64,000 nt of DNA from assembly GCA_002305545.1 (NCBI GenBank), contig DBRG01000009.1, forward strand, positions 14,841 to 78,840. The letters are read 5' to 3'. The position numbers were made by a program, and so were the translations under genes. Numbering within the stretch: the first letter of the stretch is position 1; every line of letters begins with the position of its first letter. The notes under the pieces are model-generated. The model did no database searches and had not been told where the DNA came from. It saw only the letters and a program-made list of their open reading frames with translations. The stretch is from Bacteroidales bacterium UBA1374. GTDB taxonomy: Bacteria; Bacteroidota; Bacteroidia; Bacteroidales; UBA932. Positions 52,601 to 60,960 of the stretch are shown here, one piece after another.

Positions 52601-53542
52601 ATGAACAAGAAAAATAAGAAAAAAACGGTCCTGGGAATTATTCTTGGGGTAGTTCTGCTGGTCATTGGCGCTTTAGTGACCATACCTGTCCTGGTAATGA
52701 ATTCATTGGTCAATATGCATGTTGACTTTGAAGAGGTGTGGACTGCAGAAGAATTTGGAATTGAAGCCGAGCATTTCTTTGTCACCACCGAGGATGGATT
52801 GAAGATCTCGGCTTATGAGGTTCCGGTGGAAAATCCCAAAGCGGTCATCATTTGCATGTCCGGGATCCACAACCCTTCTGCCACTGCATTTTTTGGACAT
52901 GCGCGTTTGTTCAGGGAAAACCAGTATGCCACCATCCTCTTTGACATGAGGGCACACGGGGAAAGCGAAGGAGACATGATCTGCCTCGGCTACAAGGAAT
53001 ATCTTGATGTAAAGGCAATTGTAAAGCACATAGAGGAAGATCCGGCGTACCAGGACATTCCCGTCGTGGTTTTTGGAGTGTCCATGGGAGGCACAACGGC
53101 CATCAATGCCATGGGTGAAATACCCGGGATCGATGGTTTGATAAGCATATCGGCTTTCTCGGCCTGGGAAGATGTCTTTTATGAATTGATGGCTTACCAG
53201 TCTCCTGTTTTCCTGGCAAAAATTGTAAGACCATTCGTGCCCCTGGTAACAGCCCTAAAATACAAGGTCAATATTTGGAAAATCAAACCAGTCAAAGAAA
53301 TTCAAAAATTAGGGAACAGACACGCATTAATCATGCATACGAAAGGAGATACCCAGGTTCCCTTTACCAGCTTTGAAAGAATAATGCGTTATGCGCCGTC
53401 ACATGTCCAGACATTTGTTCGCGAAGGAGACATGCATTTCATGACCGAAAACTTTGCCGAACCTGAAAAAGACACAGAATATGCTGCAACAATACTAGGT
53501 TTTCTTGCGCGGCAAACCGGGTTTGCCCCCAAAAAAAAATGA
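52601..53542 (+). CDS. Membrane-anchored alpha/beta hydrolase ending in a dispersed palindrome
   Basis: After a basic N-terminus, one membrane segment (VLGIILGVVLLVIGALVTIPVLV, shown here only as a span at about residues 9-31) anchors an alpha/beta hydrolase. The nucleophile Ser is in PVVVFGVSMGGTTAI (about residue 160) and strand 3 includes AVIICMSGIHNPS. The late His is probably in GDMHFMTENF. It resembles periplasm-facing serine aminopeptidase S33 / esterase proteins. The last codons (LARQTGFAPKKK) are supplied by the GGCAAACCGGGTTTGCC repeat seen elsewhere between genes, so the original C-terminus may have been replaced. Confidence 0.85.
   Translation: MNKKNKKKTVLGIILGVVLLVIGALVTIPVLVMNSLVNMHVDFEEVWTAEEFGIEAEHFFVTTEDGLKISAYEVPVENPKAVIICMSGIHNPSATAFFGHARLFRENQYATILFDMRAHGESEGDMICLGYKEYLDVKAIVKHIEEDPAYQDIPVVVFGVSMGGTTAINAMGEIPGIDGLISISAFSAWEDVFYELMAYQSPVFLAKIVRPFVPLVTALKYKVNIWKIKPVKEIQKLGNRHALIMHTKGDTQVPFTSFERIMRYAPSHVQTFVREGDMHFMTENFAEPEKDTEYAATILGFLARQTGFAPKKK
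53505..53530. repeat. Palindrome GGCAAACCGGGTTTGCC, copy inside a gene end
   Basis: TTGCGCGGCAAACCGGGTTT then GCCCCC occurs here in the last twelve codons of the hydrolase gene, and in intergenic DNA near 49935. The repeat thus provides coding sequence and stop context for one gene and lies immediately before the PhzF start. Confidence 0.75.
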
Positions 53543-53543
53543 A

Positions 53544-54344
53544 ATGACAGACAACAGAACAATTTACCAGGTAGATGCCTTTACGGATGAACCTTTCAAA
53601 GGCAATCCCGCAGGGGTGATGATCGTCGATGACCGGACGACTGCCGGGTGGATGCAAAACATGGCCTCGGAAATGAATTTGTCAGAAACCGCATTCATCA
53701 TTCCCAAAGGAAGTGGATTCGCCATCCGCTATTTTACCCCGGCGCAGGAAGTCCCGCTGTGCGGACACGCAACGCTGGCCAGCTCGCACATCATCTATGA
53801 ACTGGGCTTGAAAAAGGCGCATGAAACGATTGCATTCAGCGCTGCAGGCGGAGAACTGACCATAAGGAAAGACAAGGAGTGGATCGTCATGGATTTCCCC
53901 CAATACCCTTTCCAAAAGATGGACATCCCCGGGGATTTCAAAGCATGCCTCGGCTTTGAACCCGTTGAAATGTTTGAAAGCATCTACAACTGGAAAATCG
54001 CGGTTGCAAGCCGGGAAGCAGACATCACCAACGCCCTACCCGACTTTGAATCCATGAAAAGAAAGGGATTGGGCGAGCTGATGATCACCGCCAGGTGTGA
54101 GTCAAATCAGGCCGATATTGTGGTCAGGTGCTTTGCCCCGGACTCGGGCATTAACGAAGACCCCGTCACCGGCTCGGCGCATTGCGCGCTGACCCCGCTG
54201 TGGTGTGAGAAGCTGGGGAAAACAGAACTTGACTCGCTGCAATTATCAAAGCGCACAGGCCGATTAAGGGTGAAATTGAATAATGACAGGGTCCAGATAA
54301 AAGGCAAAGCCGTAACGATCTTTGAAGCCAGACTGAATATATGA
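53544..54344 (+). CDS. PhzF family isomerase-like protein
   Basis: The ATG at 53544 is used, giving IYQVDAFTDEPFKGNPAGVM at the start. The family motifs EVPLCGHATLASSHIIYELG (about residue 64) and FAPDSGINEDPVTGSAHCAL (about 200) are both present, defining the diaminopimelate-epimerase-like fold of PhzF proteins. Its catalytic Glu is expected in the early strand (here in the SETAFI segment). PhzF itself acts in phenazine synthesis, but most family members have unknown substrates, and no phz genes are here. It lies 1 nt after the hydrolase stop and overlaps the next gene by ATGA. Confidence 0.9.
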   Translation: MTDNRTIYQVDAFTDEPFKGNPAGVMIVDDRTTAGWMQNMASEMNLSETAFIIPKGSGFAIRYFTPAQEVPLCGHATLASSHIIYELGLKKAHETIAFSAAGGELTIRKDKEWIVMDFPQYPFQKMDIPGDFKACLGFEPVEMFESIYNWKIAVASREADITNALPDFESMKRKGLGELMITARCESNQADIVVRCFAPDSGINEDPVTGSAHCALTPLWCEKLGKTELDSLQLSKRTGRLRVKLNNDRVQIKGKAVTIFEARLNI

Positions 54345-54862
54345 AAACGCTGCAATACACAATCCTGCTGGTTCTTTTAGCTGGCGTGACAAGCTGCGAT
54401 AAGAACCGTATTGACGAGACAAAAAATCCCGATGTCGAAACATTTATCGAGTTGCTCAAGTCGAGCCGGTATGATTCTTTATCCCTTCCTGCATTCACCT
54501 ATAGGGACATTGCCGCATTACTTCAATATAGGAATGAAGATCAAGTGATTACCAATTTTCCACATAATCCTGTTTCCTCTTACTGGCAATCTGAATGTCA
54601 ATTGGGGATTTATGTTTTATGGACGATTGAATCTATCAGGGCTGCATCAATAAATAGTGAATTTTTAATTATGGGATTCCCTTCTCAAAATCCAATATTG
54701 GCACGTAGAGATGCTAATGAACTATCATTGGTTTTTGATGATGAATCTCATGCAATTGCCGCCGATGCTTATTATGATTGGTGGGAAAGTCATAAAAACA
54801 AGGATTTTGATAACTTTAAAAACATTGATCCTTTAGCAAAGACTGATTACAGGTGGCATTAA
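54341..54862 (+). CDS. Hypothetical lipoprotein
   Basis: The 173-residue protein has a lipoprotein signal (TILLVLLAGVTSC). The mature part includes DIAALLQYRNEDQVITNFPHNP and YWQSECQLGIYVLWTIESIR, then a C-terminal DAYYDWWESHKNKDFDNFKN. This layout is seen in small Bacteroidota DUF4943-like lipoproteins, but I am not certain of the family name. It overlaps the PhzF gene by four bases and precedes the membrane methyltransferase by 4 nt, so it is in the same operon. Function unknown. Confidence 0.75.
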   Translation: MKTLQYTILLVLLAGVTSCDKNRIDETKNPDVETFIELLKSSRYDSLSLPAFTYRDIAALLQYRNEDQVITNFPHNPVSSYWQSECQLGIYVLWTIESIRAASINSEFLIMGFPSQNPILARRDANELSLVFDDESHAIAADAYYDWWESHKNKDFDNFKNIDPLAKTDYRWH

Positions 54863-54866
54863 AAAA

Positions 54867-55550
54867 GTGAAAAAAACAGGACTAAGGTCATTCCTCTCCC
54901 CCATCCGTTGGATCATAGTCACGGGACTTGTGTTTTTTCCTGCCTCGGGAGAGATCAACATTCCCAGGGCATGGATCTACATGGGGATTTACGCAATCGG
55001 AGGGCTCATCATCGGGTTCATGCTCCTGAAAAAGGTTCCCAAGCTCATGGACGAAAGGGGGAAGATGCAAGAGAGAACAAAACGGTTGGACAAATATATA
55101 ATCCTCACCTACTTTTTCTTTGCGATTGTAGTAACGCCACTTGTTGCAGGCCTTGACAGAAGGTTCGGCCTGGTGGATACACTACCCTTCTTCTGGTTAT
55201 ACATAGCCATCATCCTGTACATTTTTTCAATCGTATTCTCCGTATGGCCCATGCTTCACAATCCTTTCTTTGAAGGGACCGTGCGCATACAGAAAGAGAA
55301 GGGCCACAATGTCATCAACACGGGGCCCTACAGGATCGTGCGTCACCCGGGCTACCTGGGAATGCTGGCCGGTTCCGCGGCGTTACCCCTAGCACTGGGC
55401 TCGGCGTTGGCCTTCATACCATTGGGCTTCATTATCATCTTAATAATCATCCGAACTTACTACGAGGATACCACCTTGCAGAAAGAATTACCCGGATACG
55501 CGGCCTATTGCCGGGAAGTCAAATACCGCCTGATCCCATTCATCTGGTAA
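54867..55550 (+). CDS. Isoprenylcysteine carboxyl methyltransferase (ICMT)-like membrane protein
   Basis: The 227-residue protein starts with GTG (4 nt after the upstream stop) and has about five membrane spans. The C-terminal region has NTGPYRIVRHPGYLGMLAGS (about residues 150-169) and EDTTLQKELPGYAAYCREVKYRLIP, the paired SAM- and lipid-contact motifs of the ICMT/PEMT family. Bacterial members methylate or modify lipids or small hydrophobic thiols; their substrates are mostly unknown. It is the last gene of the plus-strand run from 50643. A GCCGAGGC copy follows at 55563. Confidence 0.85.
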   Translation: MKKTGLRSFLSPIRWIIVTGLVFFPASGEINIPRAWIYMGIYAIGGLIIGFMLLKKVPKLMDERGKMQERTKRLDKYIILTYFFFAIVVTPLVAGLDRRFGLVDTLPFFWLYIAIILYIFSIVFSVWPMLHNPFFEGTVRIQKEKGHNVINTGPYRIVRHPGYLGMLAGSAALPLALGSALAFIPLGFIIILIIIRTYYEDTTLQKELPGYAAYCREVKYRLIPFIW

Positions 55551-55602
55551 AACCCTAGACTTGCCGAGGCGTTATTTACTCTTTTTCTCCCTCCTTTAGC
55601 CT

Positions 55603-56349
55603 TTATTTTATTTTGCTTTTTACAAGTTCATGAAATGCATCCTTATTGGTCAGCATGGCAGGATGCTTTCCCTTATCAAACATATGAATTTCAAGTTTAT
55701 CGTTTTTCACTTTCAAAGCCTCATAGATTTTTTCCAGGTAATCACAATACTCATCCTGTTTGCTTCCCGTCAACAGGGTCGGGACAATCAATTCAGCCAT
55801 TGACTTGTGAAAAAATGATTTGCCTTGTTTCGAGAAATCAATCATCATCTTCGTATCCTGGTCCACAATTTTCTCCCAGTCAAAACCATGGTTGGAAAAC
55901 CAGAATAATCGTGCCAGCAAGTTCTTCTTTCCCTTTTCCCTGTCGCTTTCCAATGATGGCAGATAAGAATCCAGGGGGTATTCACCTTCAAAGCTATCTG
56001 CAATCAGACAGTTGATCCTATCCGGATGCTCCAGACATAAATTTATAGCGACCAATGCCCCTCCGCTTGTCCCGATCACGGCAACTTTATCGAGCTTCAG
56101 ATAATCTATCAGCTCATAACATACTCTCGAGTTATAATACCAAAAGTCAAGCACAAATTTCTCTACCCTATCCGATTTTCCGTGCCCCGGGAAATCAACC
56201 AGGATCACCTTGAAGTCTTTGGAATATTTCCTGGTTATGGATTTGAACATTTTTGAAGACGCAGTATTGCCCGCCAATAATAATAGCGGCTCCCCTGCCC
56301 CGATTTCTTCATAAAAAACCTTCCTGTCTTCAAAAGTAAAAAAGGCCAT
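55603..56349 (-). CDS. Alpha/beta hydrolase
   Basis: The 248-residue protein has the fold landmarks EPLLLLAGNTASSKMF (oxyanion side), VILVDFPGHGKSDRVE (about residue 50) and KVAVIGTSGGALVAINL with nucleophile Ser (about 95). The acid is probably the Asp in LTGSKQDEYCDYL, and the His is in FDKGKHPAMLTNKDAF. It is cytosolic, without a signal peptide. It lies 3 nt after the SnoaL-like gene and is likely co-expressed with it. Substrate unknown; similar enzymes act as esterases, lactonases or haloalkane-type hydrolases. Confidence 0.88.
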   Translation of the reverse strand: MAFFTFEDRKVFYEEIGAGEPLLLLAGNTASSKMFKSITRKYSKDFKVILVDFPGHGKSDRVEKFVLDFWYYNSRVCYELIDYLKLDKVAVIGTSGGALVAINLCLEHPDRINCLIADSFEGEYPLDSYLPSLESDREKGKKNLLARLFWFSNHGFDWEKIVDQDTKMMIDFSKQGKSFFHKSMAELIVPTLLTGSKQDEYCDYLEKIYEALKVKNDKLEIHMFDKGKHPAMLTNKDAFHELVKSKIK

Positions 56350-56352
56350 GTC

Positions 56353-56778
56353 TCATTTCTTCTGAATTATTCCTGCCTTCATCAATGGCTCCAACATGTT
56401 TGCGGCTCCTCCGTGTTCTATGATCTTCCCATCCCTTATCCTATCGACATTAACTCCCGTAAAGGTTATTGGTTTTCCTGTCGGCTTCATGCCAAACCAT
56501 TCATCCTTGAATGTACCGGTCACAGAATAAATGGTAACCACCCATTCACCTTCCGAGATCTGGTTTTCGATGGTAAGATGCAAATCAGGAAAGACCCTAC
56601 GAACCCCACGCACATGTTCTATTGCTCCCTGGATCCCTATCGGGTAGCGTTCACCTTCATATACCTCCGTATATTCTTCTGCTACGAATTCCCGGATATT
56701 GGAAACATCCCCGGTATTTTCAATACGCTCAATATATTGTCGTATAATGGTTTTGTTATCAAGTTTTTCCATAGCCAT
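56353..56778 (-). CDS. SnoaL-like ester cyclase family protein
   Basis: The 141-residue protein begins with TIIRQYIERIENTGDVSNIREFVAEEY and continues with GIQGAIEHVRGVRRVFPDLHLTIE, WVVTIYSVTGTFKDEWFGMKPTGKPI and VDRIRDGKIIEHGGAANM. These features are characteristic of SnoaL-type polyketide cyclase / ester cyclase proteins of the NTF2-like fold. In non-producing bacteria they act on unknown small molecules. The putative start at 56778 is followed two codons later by a second ATG. The region just upstream (56783-56848) is duplicated at 58691-58754. Confidence 0.88.
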   Translation of the reverse strand: MAMEKLDNKTIIRQYIERIENTGDVSNIREFVAEEYTEVYEGERYPIGIQGAIEHVRGVRRVFPDLHLTIENQISEGEWVVTIYSVTGTFKDEWFGMKPTGKPITFTGVNVDRIRDGKIIEHGGAANMLEPLMKAGIIQKK

Positions 56779-56904
56779 TCAAAAGTTGCATGACTGCGTC
56801 TCAAGCACTCCCATGTAAAGTTATGTTTTTTTGCATACTCTACCCAACTGTTCCACCCTTGGTACATCATTATATTCGCCGAGGCGTTTTTTGCTCCAAT
56901 TTAT

Positions 56905-56934
56905 TTGTAAATTTACTTTTCAATCGTAAATTTG
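56905..56934 (+). promoter_or_regulatory. Bacteroidota-type promoter for AAA ATPase gene
   Basis: TTG at 56905-56907 and TAAATTTG at 56927-56934 are separated by exactly 19 nt, an ideal match to the Bacteroides -33/-7 consensus. The ATG at 56961 follows 26 nt later. This also supports 56961 over the longer upstream open frame. Confidence 0.65.
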
Positions 56935-56960
56935 CAAGAAATCCCAGATTTGACAGAAAA

Positions 56961-58109
56961 ATGATTAGCCGAAGCATAACAGAAAAATTATTATCAATGG
57001 GAAACATATTTCCTATTGTTACTCTCACAGGTCCAAGACAGTCGGGTAAATCCACATTACTTAAATCGATATTACCTGACTACCACTATGTTTCTATGGA
57101 AGACCCGGATAATCGATTGATAGCAAATGAAGACCCACGTGGCTTTTTAAAGACCTATCCTGATAAAACCATTATCGATGAAGTGCAGCGTGTGCCGGAA
57201 CTGTTTTCTTACTTACAAACTCATGTGGATGCTGAAAATAGAGAAGGGATGTATTATTTGGCCGGTTCACAGAATTTTCTATTAATGCAATCTATTAGTC
57301 AATCACTTGCAGGTAGAACGGCTATACTAAAATTGTTGCCGTTTTCGCACCGTGAAATGAAAAAGGCAGAGATTTTACCTACATATGTCAATAACGAAAT
57401 CTTTCAAGGAGGGTACCCGCGAATTTATGATAAAAAGATTCAACCAACTGATTTCTACCCAAGTTATATTCAAACTTATATTGAAAAAGACCTTCGATTA
57501 CTGAAAAACATTGATGACCTAAGTAAGTTTATTCGGTTCATAAAGCTCTGTGCAGGGCGTATTGGACAGTTGCTAAATTTATCTTCTCTTGCCAACGAAA
57601 CAGGTATAGCTGTTTCAACCGTGCAATCCTGGTTATCAGTTTTGGAAGCCAGTTATATTATCTATCTGCTGAAACCCGATCATAATAATTATTCAAAAAG
57701 GCTCATAAAATCTCCCAAGCTGTATTTTTGCGATACAGGGTTAGCATCATCCCTGTTGGGTATTGAAGATGAAAAGCAACTGTCAACTCATTTTTTGAGA
57801 GGTGGCTTGTTCGAGAATATGGTTATTAATGAATTCATAAAAGATGCATTTAATAACGGAAAAGAACCAAATTTATCTTTCTGGCGTGACAGCACAGGTA
57901 ATGAAGTTGACTTACTTATATCAATAAAAGGGAAACAGCTGGCTTACGAGATAAAATCCGGCGCCACTTATTCATCGGATGATTTTAAAGGAATAAAAGT
58001 ATGGGCCAATCTATCGAAAACTAGCCCTGATGACTGTTATGTGATCTACAGCGGAGACAAGAGACTATCAACCTCGTATGGTGAGGTTATACCTTGGGAT
58101 GAATTGTAA
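56961..58109 (+). CDS. AAA_14/DUF4143 ATP-binding protein
   Basis: The product of about 382 residues has Walker A LTGPRQSGKSTLLKSI (about residues 21-36) and a Walker B-like KTIIDEVQRVPELFSYLQ (about 75). It then has YLAGSQNFLLMQSISQSLAGR and the C-terminal DUF4143 domain, with NEVDLLISIKGKQLAYEIK near the end recalling a PD-(D/E)xK nuclease core. These ATPases are widespread in accessory DNA, and some behave as toxin- or defence-associated modules; the cellular role is not established. A good promoter lies directly upstream, and the gene stands as a single unit between repeats. Confidence 0.92.
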   Translation: MISRSITEKLLSMGNIFPIVTLTGPRQSGKSTLLKSILPDYHYVSMEDPDNRLIANEDPRGFLKTYPDKTIIDEVQRVPELFSYLQTHVDAENREGMYYLAGSQNFLLMQSISQSLAGRTAILKLLPFSHREMKKAEILPTYVNNEIFQGGYPRIYDKKIQPTDFYPSYIQTYIEKDLRLLKNIDDLSKFIRFIKLCAGRIGQLLNLSSLANETGIAVSTVQSWLSVLEASYIIYLLKPDHNNYSKRLIKSPKLYFCDTGLASSLLGIEDEKQLSTHFLRGGLFENMVINEFIKDAFNNGKEPNLSFWRDSTGNEVDLLISIKGKQLAYEIKSGATYSSDDFKGIKVWANLSKTSPDDCYVIYSGDKRLSTSYGEVIPWDEL

Positions 58110-58110
58110 T

Positions 58111-58345
58111 CTAGAACCATTTTCTGGAAACTCTTTTGATTTTATTCAGTAAACTGTCCGGTAAAAATTCTTTATGAAAATCAGATAAGTATTCCAAGCT
58201 AAAGTTTTGTGGTATTTTTTTCCCCATTCAATCGAAGCAGAATCGGCCTTGATAGTATCCTTATGATTGAGGACAATATTTTGATAATCCAAGAAAGTAT
58301 TATGATCCTGTGCAACTAACGGACGGTTAGAAACATAAAATGTTC
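58111..58345 (-). pseudogene. 3' remnant of an unidentified gene with frameshift
   Basis: On the minus strand, codons read YVSNRPLVAQDHNTFLDYQ and on to SIEWGKK, where a run of seven A (58215-58221 on plus) shifts the frame. From there IPQNFSLEYLSDFHKEFLPD continues in the next frame to RKWF and TAG at 58111-58113. The sequence looks like genuine coding sequence, but I do not recognise the protein. Its upstream side runs into a dispersed repeat at 58339-58400 and a stop, so the N-terminal part is lost. Confidence 0.5.
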
Positions 58346-58400
58346 CGGCATAATTTTATTCGCCGAGGCGTTTGTTTGCCGAGCCCGGGGCAGTGGGAAA
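58339..58400 (+). repeat. 62-nt dispersed repeat, copy A
   Basis: It reads AATGTTCCGGCATAATTTTA, then TTCGCCGAGGCG, a T-rich spacer and TTTGCCGAGCCCGGGGCAGT ending GGGAAA. A second copy at 60685-60746 differs at few positions. Part of the element, TTCGCCGAGGCGTTTTTTGC, also occurs at 56876, and shorter CCGAGTTGGA relatives at about 58763 and 63203. Confidence 0.75.
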
Positions 58401-58437
58401 CCGGAACGCCTGGCGCTTTGAATCTTTGTTTATATTA

Positions 58438-58480
58438 AATAAATGGTAACTTTACATACTTCTGTTCCAGAAATAGTTAC
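58438..58480 (+). repeat. Repeated intergenic segment AAATGGTAACTTTACA, promoter-like
   Basis: AAATAAATGGTAACTTTACA followed by a TTCTGTTCCAGAAA-type stretch and TTACAATG occurs here and at about 50453-50508. A weaker form (ATATCTTTACATAG, then TGTTTCAGAATTAATTACAA) lies just before the CPBP gene at about 58818-58856. The TAACTTTA core resembles a -7 TAnnTTTG box, so this may be a duplicated promoter segment. No gene follows this copy directly. Confidence 0.45.
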
Positions 58481-58622
58481 AATGTTTTTCATGCCCGCAC
58501 AAAACGTCAAATTTTTAGACAGATGTGAACGTTATTAGTCTGTGTAAAAAGGGATCTGATTTGAGAACTCTGAAAAGTATGATAGCTAACTTGGAATAGA
58601 AAAATAATTATAAAAAATAAGG

Positions 58623-58701
58623 ATGACAAAAAAAGCCATCATAATAATTAGTATATCGACCTTTGTTTTACTTCTGCCTCAAGAAGATGAGTTGCATAAC
58701 T
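58623..58701 (+). pseudogene. 5' fragment of a secreted-protein gene, duplicated at 60610
   Basis: ATG at 58623 reads MTKKAIIIISISTFVLLLPQ and then EDELHN, a plausible signal peptide, but the frame stops soon after. The 56 nt from 58646 to 58701 recur at 60610-60665 with few changes, again without a following gene. Both therefore look like orphan 5' ends left by rearrangement. The 3' side merges into the segment duplicated at 56783-56848. Confidence 0.45.
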
Positions 58702-58855
58702 GCATCTCAAAGAGTCTCATGTAAAGTTATGTTTTTTTGCATACTTTTCCCCACATGAATTGAATTCTTGCCGAGTTGGAGCCCGCCCACGCTTTGTTAT
58801 TATTGGGAATTAATAATATCTTTACATAGTTCCCTGTTTCAGAATTAATTACAAC

Positions 58856-59746
58856 ATGAGAAATTCAATTCAATTTATCATTTTGACTTATGCTGTAAGC
58901 TGGACAGTAGCAGCAATAGTTATCTTATTGGGTTTGCATGATACAAAAGGACCGTCTTACATGATTTTTGCGGCGGGTTACATGTTATTGCCTGCCTTTT
59001 GTGCTATTATTCTTCAAACCATTCACAGGGAGAAACCCTTCAAGAATTTGCGCGTGTCATTTCACCTGAATGTATGGTTTATTGTGGCTGGTATTGTGCC
59101 CGTCATTATTGCTTTTATGGCCATGGGAATAAGTTTATTGTTCCCAAATATTTCGTTTTCTGCGAACTACAAAGGTATGTTTTCAGCTCTACCTGCCGAT
59201 AAAGCAGCAGATGTCATACAGCAATTATCTAAGTTTCCACCCATTGTCTTTTTATTTCTGGAACTTATACTGGCAATTTTTGCAGGATATACAATAAATG
59301 CAATATTTGGATTAGGTGAAGAACTCGGCTGGCGGGGCTATTTGCTCAGTACTCTCAAAAATAAGAAAATGCTTCCGACTTCATTGATTATTGGGATTGT
59401 GTGGGGGGTATGGCATTTCCCATTAATTCTTTTAGGACACAATTATCCGCAACATCCTTATGTAGGTGTGGCCATGATGATTGTTATGTGTATTTTGCTT
59501 ACACCAACGATGATTTATTTAGTTATAAAATCTAAATCAGTAATTCCGGCAGCTATATTTCACGGTACTTTTAATGCAATTTATCGAATCAGTGATTTGT
59601 ATCTCGTAGGGGGGAACGACCTTACAACAGGTGTAACAGGAGTAGCTGGAATGGTAACCTTGTTATTGGTAAATTTTGGTTTCTGTTTTTATGATAGATA
59701 TATCACTAAAGAAAATGTTTTCACAAAAGTAATTGGAGAATATTGA
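58856..59746 (+). CDS. CPBP family intramembrane protease-like protein
   Basis: The 296-residue protein has about eight membrane spans. The CPBP (CAAX protease / bacteriocin-processing, ABI-type) motifs are GLGEELGWRGYLLSTL (EExxxR, about residue 157), WGVWHFPLILLGHN (second motif His, about 183) and FHGTFNAIYR (about 237). It is a glutamic-type intramembrane protease candidate that might process prenylated or small peptide substrates, or confer self-immunity to a bacteriocin. It is single, between repeats, with a second unrelated CPBP gene 69 nt downstream. Confidence 0.9.
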   Translation: MRNSIQFIILTYAVSWTVAAIVILLGLHDTKGPSYMIFAAGYMLLPAFCAIILQTIHREKPFKNLRVSFHLNVWFIVAGIVPVIIAFMAMGISLLFPNISFSANYKGMFSALPADKAADVIQQLSKFPPIVFLFLELILAIFAGYTINAIFGLGEELGWRGYLLSTLKNKKMLPTSLIIGIVWGVWHFPLILLGHNYPQHPYVGVAMMIVMCILLTPTMIYLVIKSKSVIPAAIFHGTFNAIYRISDLYLVGGNDLTTGVTGVAGMVTLLLVNFGFCFYDRYITKENVFTKVIGEY

Positions 59747-59815
59747 GATAAATGAGATTCTAGAAAAAGACCCATTCAAATCATTTCGTATATAAACGTT
59801 TAATAACAGAATAAA

Positions 59816-60532
59816 ATGAATTATTTCGACCACCTGATTGTTGTTTTATTCGCAGGTTTATATCCAGCTTATGACTTTTTTTATAGCATCCCAAAATTCA
59901 AAAAAAATTTAGCATATAATAAACCTGGAATTAGAAAACGAGAATATCGAAAGTCAATTGTATGGATTTGGATTCTAAGTATTATTGTTATAGTTATATG
60001 GAGGTATCATGATAGAAAACTTGTAGATCTTGGTATAGATTTCACCTTCGGATGGAAGATTTTGCTAAGTATTCTTTTATTTATTCTTGCTTCTATTTAC
60101 ATGTTCTACCTCTATCGTACGATTAGTCAGGATACAGAACAAAGAAGCATTTTGAGAACTAAAATAAGTGACAAAGAAAGTTCCGATTTCCTTCCACATA
60201 ATATTCAGGATTTTCGATGGTTTTGTATTGTATCAATTAGCGCTGGTATTTGTGAAGAGTTACTTTACCGAGGATTTCTTTTGTGGTATTTTAATTTTTT
60301 CACTAATACAGTAGTGGCAATAGTTGTATCATCTATATTATTTGGTCTTGCTCATTTATTTCAGGGTTGGAAAGGATGTGTACAAGCCAGTGTTGCCGGA
60401 CTTTTTTTAGCGATAATCTATTTGTTAACGGGTTCTTTATGGATCCCCATAACCTTGCATATTATTGGAGACTTATATTCAGGTTTGCTTGGGTGGCTTG
60501 CTTTTAACGACACAAGAATATCAGATGGATAA
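59816..60532 (+). CDS. CPBP family intramembrane protease-like protein
   Basis: The 238-residue protein has about six membrane spans. It has ICEELLYRGFLLWYFNFF (EExxxR, about residue 147), LFGLAHLFQGWKG (second motif His, about 180) and ITLHIIGDLYSGLLG (third motif His, about 217). It is smaller than and not closely similar to the upstream CPBP protein, so the pair does not look like a simple duplication. Codon use is AT-rich compared with the glycosidase cluster, suggesting transfer. Possible roles are the same as for its neighbour. Confidence 0.9.
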   Translation: MNYFDHLIVVLFAGLYPAYDFFYSIPKFKKNLAYNKPGIRKREYRKSIVWIWILSIIVIVIWRYHDRKLVDLGIDFTFGWKILLSILLFILASIYMFYLYRTISQDTEQRSILRTKISDKESSDFLPHNIQDFRWFCIVSISAGICEELLYRGFLLWYFNFFTNTVVAIVVSSILFGLAHLFQGWKGCVQASVAGLFLAIIYLLTGSLWIPITLHIIGDLYSGLLGWLAFNDTRISDG

Positions 60533-60684
60533 GGATTATTGAAATACGCCCTATGCATAACACCGGGTATAGTTCATTGCCGGTAACGTTAAACCTATTC
60601 TTATCATATAATTAGTATTTCGACCTTTGTTTTACTTCTGCCCCAAAAAGATGAGTTGCATAACTATTTTGTTTAGTCTTCCCA

Positions 60685-60746
60685 AATGTTCCAGCATAAT
60701 TTTATTGGCCGAGGCGTTTTTTTGCCGAGCCCAGGGCGGTGGGAAA
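60685..60746 (+). repeat. 62-nt dispersed repeat, copy B, in 436-nt gap
   Basis: This copy matches 58339-58400 closely (AATGTTCCAGCATAATTTTA, then TTGGCCGAGGCG and TTTGCCGAGCCCAGGGCGGT). The gap between the CPBP gene and the BACON gene holds it together with the orphan signal-peptide fragment at 60610-60665 and a terminator at 60931-60960. No gene is seen in the gap. Confidence 0.75.
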
Positions 60747-60930
60747 ATTGAACACTTGTTTCTTTGAGTCATGGAACAGGGATAAATACCTTTAAGGATT
60801 TACTCCCTGAAAAACAGCCTGAATCAGTAATTACCTAAACAGAAATAGACGGATCAGTAAAAGCCCCCCCCACAATTTTTGTTTCTATACCACTATGGTT
60901 TATTGAATATATTGTCGTTATCAAAAATTA

Positions 60931-60960
60931 CAAACAAAGCGCCCCAGGGCACTTTGTTTG
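60931..60960 (-). terminator. Intrinsic terminator of BACON gene
   Basis: CAAACAAAG pairs with CTTTGTTTG, extended by GCC/GGC after one mismatch, around CCAG. On the minus strand the stem follows the BACON stop by 8 nt and is followed by TAATTTTTGAT, a T-rich run, as expected of an intrinsic terminator. It may also stop plus-strand transcription. Confidence 0.65.

Noticed and set aside
27724..60746. Intergenic repeats as integron attC sites
   Set aside because: I could not find the paired RYYYAAC / GTTRRRY core boxes at consistent positions and no integron integrase is in the window. Kept only as a test to run.
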